Below, one piece after another: positions 18,663 through 31,222 of a stretch of 64,000 nucleotides of DNA. Each line of letters starts with the position of its first letter. Positions within the stretch are counted from its first letter, which is position 1. The stretch is from Closterium sp. NIES-65. Taxonomy: Eukaryota; Streptophyta; Zygnematophyceae; Desmidiales; Closteriaceae. The stretch lies in the NCBI GenBank assembly GCA_948144175.1, contig CANXME010000213.1, positions 3,248,501-3,312,500 on the forward strand, in the 5' to 3' direction. Made by a program: the position numbers and the translations under genes. The notes beneath the pieces were generated by a model, which was given only the letters and a program-made list of their open reading frames with translations, was not told the origin of the DNA and made no database searches.

Positions 18663-21570
18663 CTCCCCTTCGCTTCTGGAGTGTCGCTGCTGTTGACGTG
18701 GCTCTGTCCAGTCAACAGCATGCAGTACTCGAACTTTTGCTTTCCAAGCTTCTTGGTCAAGCAGTCAGCTGCCATTTCGGATGTAGGGCAGTATGACAGC
18801 TCGAGTCTCCCCTTCTCGATCTCGTCCTTCACGAAGAAATATCGTAGGGCGATGTGTTTCATCCTGTTCGCGAAACCGTTCTTGTTGGCTATGCGAATTG
18901 CTGACTGGTTGTCGCAGAACAGAGTGAAGCTAGGTAACTGAGCAAGCTTCGCTTCCTCCAGGAGTTCGCGAAGGTACAGTCCTTCCTTGGTGGCTGAGCA
19001 GAGTGCGATATATTCTGCTTCAGCTAAAGAGAGGGCAACTAATTCCTGTTAGCTCGACTGCCAGGAGACAGGACCGATAGGCTCAAAGCGGTAGATGTAG
19101 CCGGTGCGGGAACGCCTGTTGTCGGAGTCGCCGGCGTGATCGGCGTCGACGTAGCCGATTAGCTTAGGAGTCGTGGCTCCATTTTTGTGGTACGTTAGGC
19201 CGACGGTTGGGGTGCTGACGAGGTAGTGGAGAGCGCGGTCGAGTTCTGCCATGTGATCTGCTTCAGGTTTCTTGAGGTAGGTGGCGAGCTGGCTTGCGGA
19301 GTATGATAGATCCGGACGGCACGTAACAGCTGCGAAGAGAAGGCATCCTAGCTTTCTCTGGTAGTCGCGCATGCCGGCGGGCTTTAGTGGAGCGGATCCT
19401 TCCTTGTGGTTTCCTGCCGTGTAGCGATATGGCGTGGAGATGGTGGTCGGCGTGAGAGCGAAGCGTTTGGCGATGGTGTCGGCGTACTTCGCGGCGCTGA
19501 GGTAGATCGCGTCCTCTTCTTCCCGTATGTTGAGCCCGAGATATTGCGTAACGGTAGACGAGACCGTGAGTGTGAGGTCTTGTTGTAGCTCCCCTTCGAA
19601 CCAGGTGGTGACGCCGTCGGTTGACCCGATGTAGAGTATATCATCTACATAGACGATCAACAGGATGTAATCGGTGCCCTTTGTGAGCCGGTACATGCCT
19701 TGGTCGTGAGGTAGCTGGCGGAATCCGATGCAAATGAGTCTTGTGTGCAGGTACTGCTGCCACAGCCTCGGAGCTTGTTTGATGACGTAGAGCGACTTGA
19801 GCAGCTGACAGACTTGGTTAGGCTCTCCGTTGGAGCCGTGCGGTAGCTCGACAAAGATTTGTGCGTCGACAGGTGCGTAGAGAAATGCGTTGGCGACGTC
19901 AATTTGTCGCAGCTTCTTTTTCTTCATGGCGGCGATCGCGAGGAGGATTCGCAATGACGTGTGTCGGCTAACCGGGGCGAACGTCTCAGTGAAGTCGCGC
20001 CCGTGTTCTTGGTCGAAGCCGCGTACGACCCAGCGCACCTTAAATTTGTCGATGGTGCCGTCTGCATTCGTCTTCACGCGGAAGACCCATTTTCCGGTGA
20101 GTACTGTCTTGTTCCGTGCTACGCCGATGGGAACGACTTTCCAGGTATTGCGTTCTTCCAGTGCCTTCAGCTCCCTGTCCATGGCTTCGCGCCATTTTTC
20201 CTTATGCCCCCCCCCAGAGCCTGTTGAACTGTCGCAGGCTCCTTAGGAATGGCTGTCCCGTGGACTGCGGTGACGAGGCCGAGTATCTGGAGTCCACTCT
20301 GTGTGTAGCGGGGAAGTGATGTGTCCTCGGGATAAGCTGTTTCGTCTCCCGCTTCTGGTGTAGGATTGAAATTTGGTCCTACACATTCTGCTTCGTTGGT
20401 GTTGACTTGTGCAGGTGTAACGTAACCGTTGTCGGCGAAATGGTAATAGGCTTCGGCGTTGATGCTTTCGCGTGGATTTTCGTCATCCATTGGGACGTCG
20501 ACTGAGCAGTAGGGGAGAGGTCCGGCTTCTTCCGAGGCTCCTTCCACGTTCTGTTCGTCAGCTTCATCTTCTGCCGAAGTGAAGGCTCGGGTACCAAGAA
20601 AGCCATCGGTGCGGTCGGGGTTTCCTTCTTGCAAAGTGGCGAGGTAATACCGGAGGGTGAGTCCTTTGTAGAAGATGACATCACGTGCTGCCACTGTTTC
20701 CTTTGTCTCGATGTCGAAAATCTTCCATGCGTTGTAATGCTTTTCGATGCCCAGATGTAGTCCCCACTGTGCGCGTTGGGAGAATCGATCGGCTCGTGCT
20801 AATGGGGGCCGGTACTGTACCATGCAGCCGAAGACTCTCAACATTTTTGTGCTGCCCAGTTTTCCTGTCCACAGTAGATGTGGTGATGCGTTGTTCGGGA
20901 GCGATGATGACGAGAGCAAGTTGTGCAGCATGATGGCGTGGTCCATTGCTTCGGGCCACTGGTGGTTGGGCAGGTGCATGCCACGTAGCAGCTTGCGCAT
21001 GGTGTTCTGGAGGAACCTGTTCATCCTTTCTGCTACACCCTGCTATTGGCGGGCGTAAGGAAGGGAGATGAGCCGCTTGATTCCTCTCTCTGCCAAGTAC
21101 TGCTTGAACCTCTGTGAGGTGTATTCTCCCCCTCCATCTGACTGGAAACTTTTGAGTTTGACGCCTGATTCTCGTTCCGCCACTGGAAGCCAGGCGACGA
21201 AGGCTTCGAGGGGCATGTCCTTGCTTGGAAGGTTGAGGTGCCAAACGTAGCGTGTGGCTGTGTCGATGAACGTGATGGTGTAGTTGTATGCGTTCTGCCC
21301 GGGTTCGCGATTGTACAGGATGTCGCTGTACACCTTTTCCAGAGGTGCGTATGCAGGTGCGCTTGGATTGTGGTGTGAGACAAACGGCTGGTGCGGTAAG
21401 TCAGCTTCCGGACAGGTGAAGCACGTTCCGCGAACTCGCTGGAGTTCTCTGCCGTCAGTTAGGAGTAACGAATCTTTGTCGAGCACGCCTGCTCTTATCG
21501 TGTTGTTTAACACCGTGTTGCTTGGGTGTCCCATTCTTGCGTGCCAGGTTCCTTCGGTGGCGCGATGTCT
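18663..21570 (-). pseudogene. Copia A integrase C-terminal part, reverse transcriptase and RNase H
   Basis: On the minus strand: integrase zinc-region remnant (WHARMGHPSNTVLNNTI, CFTCPEADL), core with the pieces YSDILYN, FQSDGGGEYTS and GVAERMNRFLQ, then RT (VFRVKTNADGTIDKFKVRWV, IDVANAFLYAPV, IVYVDDILYIGS) and RNase H (LIGYVDADHAGD, AEAEYIALCSATKE, KHIALRYFFVKDEI). Breaks: a TAG after PYARQ just before GVAERM (near 21043), a frame change near the C9 run at 20207-20215, and a TAA after GPVSWQSS (19049). Copia B splits the integrase at 21570. Confidence 0.9.
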
Positions 21571-21702
21571 TGTCAAACATTATATATGTTGTGTTAGTTT
21601 AGGCTACAGTGGGTTAGCCTATAGGGGGTACACAATTCTAGGGTTAGGTACTTGTACTCATTTCACTGCTAGTTCATCCATTCCTGTTCAGTGATTCCAA
21701 CA
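21571..21702 (+). repeat. 5' LTR of copia B
   Basis: 132 bp, starting TGTCAAACATTATATATG and ending GATTCCAACA, followed by the primer site TGGTATAGAGCAGG. The AT-rich start may hold the promoter. Confidence 0.9.
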
Positions 21703-21779
21703 TGGTATAGAGCAGGTCCTTCCTAGGACCAAAATTTTATAAGGGCCCACCACTACGTAACTACCTACCTACCTACCTA

Positions 21780-22590
21780 CCTGTGCCCTAGGGCGCCTCG
21801 GCGTGTCACGCCCCTAGAGGCCCCTCTTGACGGCCCCGCGCTAGCCCCGCTCAGGCCCCGTCGGCCCCACGCCCGCTCTCCCTAGCGGCCCCGTTCAGGC
21901 CCCGTCGGCCCCTTTAAGGCCCCGTTCAGGCCCCGCGCTAGCCCCGTTCAGGCCCCGTCGGCCCCGCGCTAGCCCCTCTCAGGCCCCGTCGGCCCGCGCT
22001 AGCCCCGTTTCAGGCCCCGTCGGCCCCGCGCTAGCCCCTCTCAGGCCCCGTCGGCCCGCGCTAGCCCTGTTTCAGGCCCCGTTGGCTCCGTTTCAGGCCC
22101 CGTCGGCCCCGCGCTAGCCCCTCTCAGGCCCCGTCGGCCCGCGCTAGCCCCGTTTCAGGCCCCGTCGGCCCCGTTTCAGGCCCCGTCGGCCCCGCGCTAG
22201 CCCCGTTCAGGCCCCGTCGGCCCCTTGCTAGCCCCGTCAAGGCCTCGTTTGGCCCCGCGCTAGCCCCGCTCAGGCCCCGATCGGCCCCGCGCTCGCCCTT
22301 CTAGGGCCCCAACCGGCCCCGTGCCGACCTCGCCGACCCGCGCCCACCACCTAGAGGCCCCGGGCGGCCCGTTCCCGCCGCAGCACACGAGGGAGAGCGG
22401 GCGGCCCGTCCCCGCCGTGACCCGAGCCCCGCGACCCGAGCCGCGCACCCCGAGCCGAGCCGCGCGCCCCGAGCCGAGCCGCGCCACCCAGCCGAGCCGC
22501 GACCCGACCTGAACCGAGCCGCGCCGCCCTGCCCTACCTGGTTCGTCCTACCTGCTTCTCCTACTGCTACTGCTGCTATTTCTACTGTTC
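21780..22590 (+). repeat. GC-rich minisatellite leader of copia B
   Basis: An irregular tandem array of units such as caggccccgtcggccccgcg followed by ctagccccgtt fills the untranslated leader up to the gag ATG. The last 200 bp shift to repeated ccgagccgcgc units. It is almost pure C/G/T on this strand. The minus-strand ORFs across it are composition artefacts. Confidence 0.85.
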
Positions 22591-25559
22591 CTATGGCTAG
22601 CCCACAGGTTCTCGTGTTCGATGCTGAGGGCCGCCCTGTGAAGTTTGACACCTGGCTCGATGACCTGCACCTCTACCTACAGCTCACAGCCAAGGATGAC
22701 ATCTCACTGTACGATCACGCCCTAGGCCATGTCACTGCCCCTGCTACTACTGCTGACAGCACTGCTCGCTCACAGTGGCAGACTCATGATGCCCACGCTT
22801 GCTTCGCCATTCGCAACTCCCTGCCGATAGACGAACGCGAGCACTTTGGTCAGCACAAGACTGCACAGGCACTGTACACAGCTGTAGTTGCTCGCTACTC
22901 CTCACCTGCCTCTGCCGCACTAGGCCGTCTCTCCTCCCCTACCTGTTTCCCGACCTGGCCTCCTTTCACACAGTCGCTGACCTCATCACGCACCTCCGTA
23001 CTAGTGAGGCCTGCTTCCTTGCCACGCACCCCCCTCCACTCTGGCTCACTCTCTACCACCTAGTCACCCGCCTCCCTGACACACTGCGTGCTGTTAGGGA
23101 CCACTTCCTAGCTCGTTGCACCACTGAGCTCACCATTGCCCTCCTCGAGAAGGAGCTACTTGCAGCTGAGACTAGCATAGTCGCTATAGGTGCCTCTCGT
23201 GGCGACCCCCGTACCCCGTTCTTTGAGGGGTGTTCTCCTTCCCCCGTTCTTCCCTCTGTCGCCTCTGCTGCTGCTGTCGACCTTCTTGGTACTGAGAAGG
23301 TCGGCGCTGCGTCTGCCTCGAGCGGACGCCGCAGCAGCAAGGGCAAAGGGGGCAAGGGTGGTGGCGGTGACGGCGGGGGAGGCGGCGGTGGGGGCGGTGG
23401 AGGCAGTGGGGGTGGTGGCTCGGCTGGAGGGGCGAGTGGTAGCGGTGGGGGTGGTGGCGGCAGCGGCGGGGGAGGTGGCAGGAGTGGAGGCGGCGGTTGG
23501 GGTGGCGGTGGACGAGGCGGGGGCAGGGGTTGGGGTGGTCGAGGAGGTGGCAGCGGTGGTGGTGGCCGTGGAGGCACTGGCGGTGGCTAGGGCCAGCAGC
23601 ACACTCCCTCGCCCCAGGAGGTCCGTGAGTGGTACTCTCAGCACGGGGGTGGGGGTGGTCTTAGCTGCACGTACGTCATTCGCACTGGTGACCGCACTGG
23701 TCAGCAGTGTGGACGACCGCACGCCACACAGCGCTGCTTCTCTCGTCTCGACGACGCTTGGCGTGTTCAGTTCCCTCAGGCCATTGAGCTGCCCCGCTGG
23801 CTTGATCTCCTGAAGAAGGGGATTGATATCTATGCTCTAGACTTTGATGCTATTCTATCTGCCATGTATGTGATGTCTACTAGTGGAGAGGGTGCTGAGT
23901 ACTTGTGTGTGCCGCCCGACCCGGGCATTAGGGCCAGTGCGTCTGCCGCTCCAGGTACTCGCGTGTCGGCTACCCCAGGTGCTGGTGAGGCTGCTGCTCT
24001 AGGTGCTCGTGTGTCTCCCCCCCTTGGTACTGCGTCGATTGCCGCACTGCACACCTTCACACTGGACTCAGGTGCTTCTCGCTGCTTCTTTCGTGACCGC
24101 ACTGCCCTTGAGCCGCTTGCTCGGCCAGTTGCTGTCTCCCTTGCTGACCCCTCTGGGGGTCCGGTCATTGCGACCTCTTCCACTGTCCTTCCCTGCCCTG
24201 CCGTCCCGTCGGGCACACTGTCAGGTCTCCACCTCCCCTCGTTCTCTACGAACTTGGTGGCAGGATGTGCACTCCAGGACGGGGGTGTTCACCAGTTCAC
24301 CCCTGCCTACGAGCGCGTGACACACTGCACGTGTGCTCGTACGGGCCGTCACTTGTCTACCTTCACTTGGCAGCTGGGGTCGGACCTGTACACACTGACT
24401 ACTGAGTCCCCTCAGGTTGCTGCGACTGCGTCCGCGTCCGCGTCAGGTCAGCTGTCCGCCCCCTGCTCGTGTCGCTCTTTGGCACACGAGACTGTCCTCT
24501 GGCACCACCGCCTTGGCCACCCGTCTGTGCAGCGGCTTCGTGCCATGCACTCCCGGTACCTTGTCTCTGGCCTGCCCAGGGTCCTTCCTGCCCTCCCACC
24601 CTCGCCTGCTCCTACCTGTCTCCCCTGTGTCGAGGGACGGCAGCGCGCCGCTCCTCACTCCTCCTCGTTCCCCCCGACGACTGCTCCCTTGCAGACACTC
24701 CACATGGACGTGTGGGGCCCAGCCCGCGTCCGTGGTCAGGGTCACGAGAGGTACTTCCTGATAGTTGTTGACGACTACTCGCGCTACACCTCGGTCTTCC
24801 CCTTGCGCACCAAGGGTGAGGTCCCTGATGTCTTGATCCCTTGGATCCGCAGAGCCCGTCTCCAGCTCAGCGAGCGTTTTCACTCGGACTTTCCTGTCCT
24901 GCGCTTGCACTCTGACAGAGGTGGTGAGTTCTCCTCCGACCTCTTGGCAGCCTACTGTGCTGAGCACGGCATTGAGCAGTCGTTCACGCTTCCGGCTTCT
25001 CCACAGCAAAATGGGGTTGCGGAGCGCCGCATTGGCCTGGTCATGGAGGTCGCCCGTACCTCCTTGATCCATGCGGCTGCCCCCCACTTTCTGTGGCCGT
25101 TTGCGGTCCGGTACGCTGCGCATCAGCTCAACCTCTGGCCCCGTGTCTCCTTGTCGGAGACCTCGCCCACGCTGCTGTGGACGGGGGAGGTTGGCGATGC
25201 GTCGCGTTTTCGGGTCTGGGGGTCTCGAGCTTTTGTCCGCGATTCGTCTGCGGACAAGCTCTCCTCCCGTGTTGTTCCCTGCGTCTTCCTCGGCTTTGTC
25301 CCGGACGCGTCTGGTTGGCAGTTTTACCACGCCACCTCGCGCCGAGTCTTGCCCTCCCAGGACGTCACTTTTGACGAGTCCGTCCCCTACTACCGCCTCT
25401 TCCCCTAACGCACTGCCCCGCTCCCCCCCCCGCCTCTCTTCCTCGCGCCAGGTGCTGCTGTTGCAGACCCCCTCCCCCCTCAGGGTGCCGCTCCCTCATG
25501 TGTGTCTCAGGTAGACCCGGTTGAGCCTGTTGAGGTAGCTGTCGACTCTCGTCCTGCTG

Positions 25560-25800
25560 GGGGTGCTGAGCCTGGGGGTGCTGAGCCTGGGGGTGTGGAG
25601 CGTGGGGGTGTGGAGCGTGGGGGTGTGGAGCCTGGGGGTGTGGAGCCTGGGGGTGTGGAACTTGAGGGTGCTGAGCTTGGGGGTGTGGAGCCTCGTGGTG
25701 CTGAGCTGCGGAGTCCGGAGTCTGGGGGTTCTGAGTCTGGAGGTACTAGGCCTGGGAGTCCTGCACCTGGAGGAGCCCTCTCCTCGGAGCAGCTGCGTGC
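25560..25800 (+). repeat. 15-bp repeat in copia B (GGV/E-P units)
   Basis: Copies of a 15-bp unit gggggtgtggagcct (Gly-Gly-Val-Glu-Pro with variants) at the start of the integrase-RT spacer. The same kind of unit is found on the minus strand in copia C near 34310-34550. Confidence 0.8.
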
Positions 25801-25974
25801 GTGGTACTTAGAGTACTGCAGCCTCCGGAGAGGTACCGCTCGTGCCGGACGTACTACTGGGACTGGTGCTAGTGCTTCTTCTACCGTTCGGGAGCTCCCC
25901 TCCCGCGAGCGGATCCGTGAGTGGTACGAGCGGCGCTGCACTCTTCGGAGTGGCGTGCCTCGTGTTACGGACCC

Positions 25975-28440
25975 CGCTGCCGTTGGAGCTGCTGCTGGTG
26001 CTGAGGACCCGGGCGTTGGAGCTACTGCTGGTGCTGAGGACCCGGGCGTTGGAGCTGCTGCTGGTGCTGAGGACCCAGACGTTGGAGCTGCCGCTGGTGC
26101 TGCGGACCCGGGCGTTGGAGCTGCTGCTGGTGCTGAGGACCCGGGCGTTGGAGCCGCTGCTGGTGCTGAGGACCCGGGCGTTGGAGCTGCTGCTGGTGCT
26201 GAGGACCCAGGCGTTGGAGCTGCCGCTGGTGCTGCGGACCCGGGCGTTGGAGCTGCTACTGGTGCTGAGGACCCGGGCGTTGGAGCTGCTGCTGGTGCTG
26301 AGGACGTGGGCGCTGGAGCTGCTGCTGGTGCTGCGGACCCTGGTGCGGGTGTCCCTGCTGGCTCTGGTGTCGCTGCTCGGTCTCGGCCGTACTTTGTTCC
26401 GCTCCTTCAGCAGGTTCTTGGTCAACTTCCTCCTCCTTTTCCTCCTCCCTCCTTAGCGTGTCCTCCGCCTGTCCAGCTGCAGTCGGCGTTACCGTATGCC
26501 TCCTCTCTCCCTGGTCCTGCTCCTTACACTGGACGGACTGGAGGTCTTACTGAGCGGCGTGAGCCTGCGTCTCGTCCTGTGTTGCCTGAGTCTCGTCCTG
26601 AGTCGCCTGTCTGCACTGCTCTCTCTAGTAGTCGAGTCCAGCGTCAGCGTCTTCCTGCTGTCCCAGGCACTCACCGGATGGCGCTTCGTCCGTCCACTGC
26701 TCCACAGCGTGTCCCACTGCCGTCTCCTCCTGCTTCCTCTCTTCGTGCTCTTGCTGACCCTGGGTCAGACTCTCTTCGTGCTACCAGTCCTACTGTCACG
26801 CGTCTCCTGGCTACTGTTGTCACTGACCCTTCCTTTGAGTCTGCTGCTGCGTCTGCCTTAGTTGCTGAGCTTGTCGACTTTGCTGCTCGCTGTCGTCTAG
26901 ACTACGCTGCTAGCCTAGTTGCTGAGTCTGAGTCTGTCTGTCCTCCGTCCGTCGGGGGTGAGTGTGCTCTTGGCACTGACGTCCTTGAGGACAGGCAGGA
27001 GGAGTTTGAGTGCTTTGCTGCCGCTTTGCCCCATCTCGTGTCCATGCTTGTTGCCCCTGAGGGAGACCCGGATGCACCAGACATCCCGACCCCACGCTCT
27101 TACGCAGAGGCGATCGAGGGTCCCTACTCCTCTCAGTGGCAGTCAGCCATGGACACAGAGATGGCTTCCTGGAAGTCCACAGGCACCTACGTCGGCGTTG
27201 GAGCTGCTGCTGGTGCTGAGGACCCGGGCGTTGGAGCTGCTGCTGGTGCTGAGGACCCGGGCGTTGGAGCCGCTGCTGGTGCTGAGGACCCGGGCGTTGG
27301 AGCTGCTGCTGGTGCTGAGGACCCAGGCGTTGGAGCTGCCGCTGGTGCTGCGGACCCGGGCGTTGGAGCTACTACTGGTGCTGAGGACCCGGGCGTTGGA
27401 GCTGCTGCTGGTGCTGAGGACCCGGGCGTTGGAGCCGCTGCTGGTGCTGAGGACCCGGGCGTTGGAGCTGCTGCTGGTGCTGCGGACCCGGGCGTTGGAG
27501 CTACTACTGGTGCTGAGGACCCGGGCGTTGGAGCTGCCGCTGGTGCTGAGGACGTGGGCGCTGGAGCTGCTGCTGGTGCTGCGGACCCTGGTGCGGGTGT
27601 CCCTGCTGGCTCTGGTGTCGCTGCTCGGTCTCGGCCGTACTTTGTTCCGCTCCTTCAGCAGGTTCTTGGTCAGCTTCCTCCTCCTTTTCCTCCTCCCTCC
27701 TTAGCGTGTCCTCCGCCTGTCCAGCTGCAGTCGGCGTTACCGTCTGCCTCCTCTCTCCCTGGTCCTGCTCCTTACACTGGTCCGACTGGAGGTCTTACTG
27801 AGCGGCGTGAGCCTGCGTCTCGTCCTGCGTCGCCTGAGTCTCGTCCTGAGTCGCCTGTCCGCACTGCTCTCTCAAGTAGTCGAGTCCAGCGTCAGCGTCT
27901 TCCTGCTGTCCCAGGCACTCACCGGATGGCGCTTCGTCCGTCCACTGCTCCACAGCGTCTCCCACTGCCGTCTCCTCCTGCTTCCTCTCTCTTGCTCTTG
28001 CTGACCCTGGGTCAGACTCTCTTCGTGCTACCAGTCCTACTGTCACGCGTCTCCTGGCTACTGTTGTCACTGACCCTTCCTTTGAGTCTGCTGCTGCGTC
28101 TGCCTTAATTGCTGAGCTTGTCGACTTTGCTGCTCGCTGTCGTCTAGACTACGCTGCTAGCCTAGTTGCTGAGTCTGAGTCTGTCTGTCCTCCGTCCGTC
28201 GGGGGTGAGTGTGCTCTTGGCACTGACGTCCTTGAGGACAGGCAGGAGGAGTTTGAGTGCTTTGCTGCCGCTTTGCCCCATCTCGTGTCCATGCTTGTTG
28301 CCCCTGAGGGAGACCCAGATGCACCAGACATCCCGACCCCACGCTCTTACGCAGAGGCGATGGCCGGTCCCTACTCCTCTCAGTGGCAGTCAGCCATGGA
28401 CACAGAGATGGCTTCCTGGAAGTCCACAGGCACCTACGTC
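25975..28440 (+). repeat. 33-bp minisatellite and 1.2-kb tandem duplication in copia B
   Basis: A 33-bp unit encoding GVGAAAGAEDP is repeated about ten times from 25983 to 26340. The segment running from this array through the start of RT (…ggaagtccacaggcaccta at ~27190) is then repeated: at 27193 the sequence jumps back into the minisatellite and the whole block recurs to 28440, where RT continues. The second copy has a 1-bp deletion near 27988 that breaks the frame. Unequal exchange between minisatellite arrays is the simplest explanation. Confidence 0.88.
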
Positions 28441-30142
28441 GACGAGGTTCCCCCACCTGGGGCGAACATCGTCAGTGGCATGTGGATTTTCAGGGTGAAG
28501 CGGCCACCGGGCTCTCCGCCTGTCTTCAAGGCGCGTTACGTTGCACGAGGCTTCAGTCAGCGAGAGGGAGTTGACTTCTTCCAGACTTTCTCCCCGACCC
28601 CGAAGATGACCACTCTTCGGGTTCTGCTGCACGTCGCCGCTCAGCGTGACTACGAGCTCCACTCGCTTGACTTCAGCACTGCTTTCCTGCAGGGCAGCCT
28701 GCACGAGGAGATCTGGCTGCGCCGTCCACCTGGCTTCACTGGGTCGTTCCCTCCTGGTACCCAGCGGAGCCTCCGACGGCCAGTCTACGGTCTCCACCAG
28801 GCGCCTCATGAGTGGCACGACACACTGAGGACTACGCTTGCGGCTCTTGGGTTCGCACCTTCTACTGCTGACCCATCGCTGTTTCTACGCACCGACACCT
28901 CACTGCCGCCGTTCTACGTCCTTGTGTACGTCGACGACTTGGTCTTTGCTACTGCTGACACTGTGGCACTCGCCCACGTGAAGTCGGAGCTGCAGAAGAG
29001 ACACACGTGCACAGACCTGGGTGAACTGACAAGCTATCTTGGCTTGCGGATCACCCGGGACAGAGCACGCCGCACCATCACCTTGACTCAGTCACACATG
29101 GTGCAGCAGGTCCTTCAGCGCTTCCGCTTCACTACTCCTCGCCTCAGCCCACTCCTCTGCCTACCGGTCACTCGCTCTCAGCTCTGCCTTCGGATGAGTC
29201 CGTAGAGCCGAGTGGCTCGTATCCAGAGCTTGTGGGTTGCCTCATGTACCTGATGACCTGCACTCGACCAGACCTTGCATACCCTCTCAGCATTCTTGCA
29301 CGCTATGTCGCTCCCGGCCGTCACCGGAAGGAGCACATGGATGCAGCTAAGAGGGTGTTGCGCTACTTGTGCAGTACGTCGGGCATGGGGCTAGTGCTTG
29401 GAGGGCGAGTCCCAGTTGTTCTCACTGGGCACTCAAACGCTTCTTGGGCAGACGACCAGGCTACTCAGCGGTCGTCTCAGGGTTACTCCTTCAGTCTTGG
29501 CTCTGGTTCTGTTTCTTGGCGTTCTACTCGCTCGTCTTCTGTTCTCAGCTCCAGTTGTGAGGCGGAGATCTACGCCACAGCCATGGCGACCTAGGAGCTA
29601 CGCTGGCTCACCTACTTGCTGACCGACCTTGGAGAGCAGCCTCGTTCTCCTCCAGTGCTGTACGTCGACAACAAGGCAGCCATTGCCTTGTGTGAGGAGC
29701 ACAGACTGGAGCACAGAACGAAGCACATTGCTGAAGGTTACTTCCTTGCTCGAGAGCTGCAGCAGCGTGGTCAGCTTCGCATGCGTTACGTGGCCTCTGA
29801 GGCCAACACTGCTGATGTGTTCACCAAGGCGCTTCAGCCTTGTGACCATCAGCGCTTTTGCACTCTTCTAGGCCTTGTGCCTACTGGACCTCTCTTGCTT
29901 ACTTCTTGAGTCTGTTTGTACTGTGATCTCTATATATATACCTGCATGTTTACTCTTGTTAGGTTGTGATCATTGTACCTTTAGCTCTATTATAAACCTG
30001 CATGTGAACTGGTCTTGTGACCACTTGCTTGTGCTCGGAATTTGTGTGGTATCCTTGAGATCCACCCTGAGCTTGTTTTGCCTTGCTTTGCCTTGACTGG
30101 TCTTGTGACCCCTAGTTCTCCCCCACTTTGCCTATGAGGGTG

Positions 30143-30274
30143 TGTCAAACATTATATATGTTGTGTTAGTTTAGGCTACAGTGGGTTAGCCTATAGGGGG
30201 TACACAATTCTAGGGTTAGGTACTTGTACTCATTTCATTGCTAGTTCATCCATTCCTGTTCAGTGATTCCAACA
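30143..30274 (+). repeat. 3' LTR of copia B
   Basis: 132 bp, preceded by the purine-rich ATGAGGGTG and followed by the target duplication TGTCT. It is nearly identical to the 5' copy (cattg instead of cactg in the middle). Confidence 0.9.
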
Positions 30275-30279
30275 TGTCT

Positions 30280-31090
30280 GGGTGAACGCCGATAGATGTC
30301 GGAGTTAGAATAGAAGTTGGCGGTGAAGTTGGCGCTTTGATGAACTTCTCATGGTGCCGGTTTTAGCTGCTGCGCTGGTGTCGGTGGTGTGTCGTCGACG
30401 AAGATCGGTGCCGTTGAGGGACCAGCGATTGGTGTTGATGTTGCCGCTGCTGTTACCGTTGTCTCTGCTGCTGTCGTCGTTGTCTCTGCTGCTGCCGTTG
30501 TTGTCTCTGCTGCTGCCGATGTTGTCTCTGCTGCTGCCAATGTTATCTCTGCTGCTGCCGATGTTGTCTCTGCTGCTACCGATGTTGTTTCTGTTGCTGC
30601 CGGATGTTGAATTGTCGCTAACGCTCTTGTTCTTTCTACTTCAGGGATGGTTTCCGAGTACCAGAAGCCTCCAGGACTAAAGTCTGGGTCAAGATCCGGT
30701 GGATGTGTCCAAGAGGTGAAGGAAACGATCTCGTCGCTGTCAGCGGTGCCAATATCTGGAACGAAGTCAAGGACGAAGACGTTGTTCTTCAGGACTGCTT
30801 TGCCGATGTAGAGACCTCCTCTCCCGTGGTACATCTTGAATTCTTGGGTGGTGCTATCTGCTTCGAGGTGTATCCCTTTTGCCATGACCTGATCGACGCT
30901 CAGTAAGTTGTAGCCGAGTCCTTCTGCTATTAAGACCTTCGACATCTGCAGTATGACGTTTGTTTCCCGTGACTGAAGTTGAACCACACCTTGTCGTCGT
31001 GTGCGCAGGTTCTGATTGTTGGCGACGGTGATGACGACTTCGCGTTGGAGTTGATATTCCCGTTGAACGAAGCAACCCGAGGAGCACATA
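30280..31090 (-). pseudogene. Copia A protease and pre-integrase segment
   Basis: Minus-strand frame 31089-30349 continues the protease begun at 38326 on the other side of copia C: MCSSGCFVQREYQLQRE, then MSKVLIAEGLGYNLLSVDQVM (the typical protease/pre-integrase segment) and VLDFVPDIGTADSDE. It then enters a 12-15-bp repeat giving an AAETTSAAAETT array (30430-30600). In the part across copia C the catalytic motif reads LDSFC instead of the usual DSGC, so the enzyme is probably dead. Copia B interrupts at 30274. Confidence 0.8.
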
Positions 31091-31095
31091 TGCTG

Positions 31096-31222
31096 TGTTG
31101 AACAAGAATGAATGAACTAAGAGTGAAAATGAGTACAAGTATCAAAACCTAGGAATGTGTACCCCCTATAGGCTAACCCACTGTAGCCTAAACAACTACA
31201 ACAACATATATAATGTTTGACA
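31096..31222 (-). repeat. 3' LTR of copia C
   Basis: 127 bp, on the minus strand from TGTCAAACATTATATATG to GAACA. It differs from the 5' copy by about one base (gctaaccc versus gctagccc). Confidence 0.9.

Larger units (their letters stand above)
22593..29909 (+). pseudogene. Copia B gag-pol, broken
   Basis: Gag starts MASPQVLVFDAEGRPVKFDT. Its frame breaks near 22932 (one base missing relative to copia C), a short segment is deleted near 23020, and a TAG stops it at 23590 after the Gly-rich tract. Protease (FTLDSGASRCFF), integrase zinc region (WHHRLGHPSVQRLRAMH, CLPCVEGRQ) and core (LHMDVWGPAR, LHSDRGGEFSSD, SPQQNGVAERRIGL) are readable in 23864-25408, ending in TAA. RT (VDFFQTFSPTPKMTTLRV, LVYVDDLVFAT) follows at 28273-29205 in another frame, then RNase H (SSCEAEIYATAMAT, stop; KHIAEGYFLARELQQ). 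Between integrase and RT lies an 11-residue repeat. It cannot make a full polyprotein as written. Confidence 0.9.
21571..30274 (+). mobile_element. Copia element B, inserted in the integrase of A
   Basis: The 132-bp LTRs (21571-21702 and 30143-30274) begin TGTCAAAC and end CCAACA, differ at about one base, and are flanked by the target duplication TGTCT (21566-21570 and 30275-30279). The primer site TGGTATAGAGC starts at 21703. A long GC-rich leader precedes gag at 22593. The coding region is broken by several frameshifts and stops and by an internal 1.2-kb duplication. Confidence 0.93.

Noticed and set aside
21780-22590. ORFs in the copia B leader (for example Ala/Gly/Arg-rich on the minus strand)
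   Set aside because: GC-rich tandem repeats leave several frames open by chance, and the same happens in the C and D leaders.
23053-23722. Pro-rich minus-strand ORF opposite the Gly tract of copia B Gag
   Set aside because: It is the complement of GGT/GGC repeats; the plus strand matches Gag of copia C.
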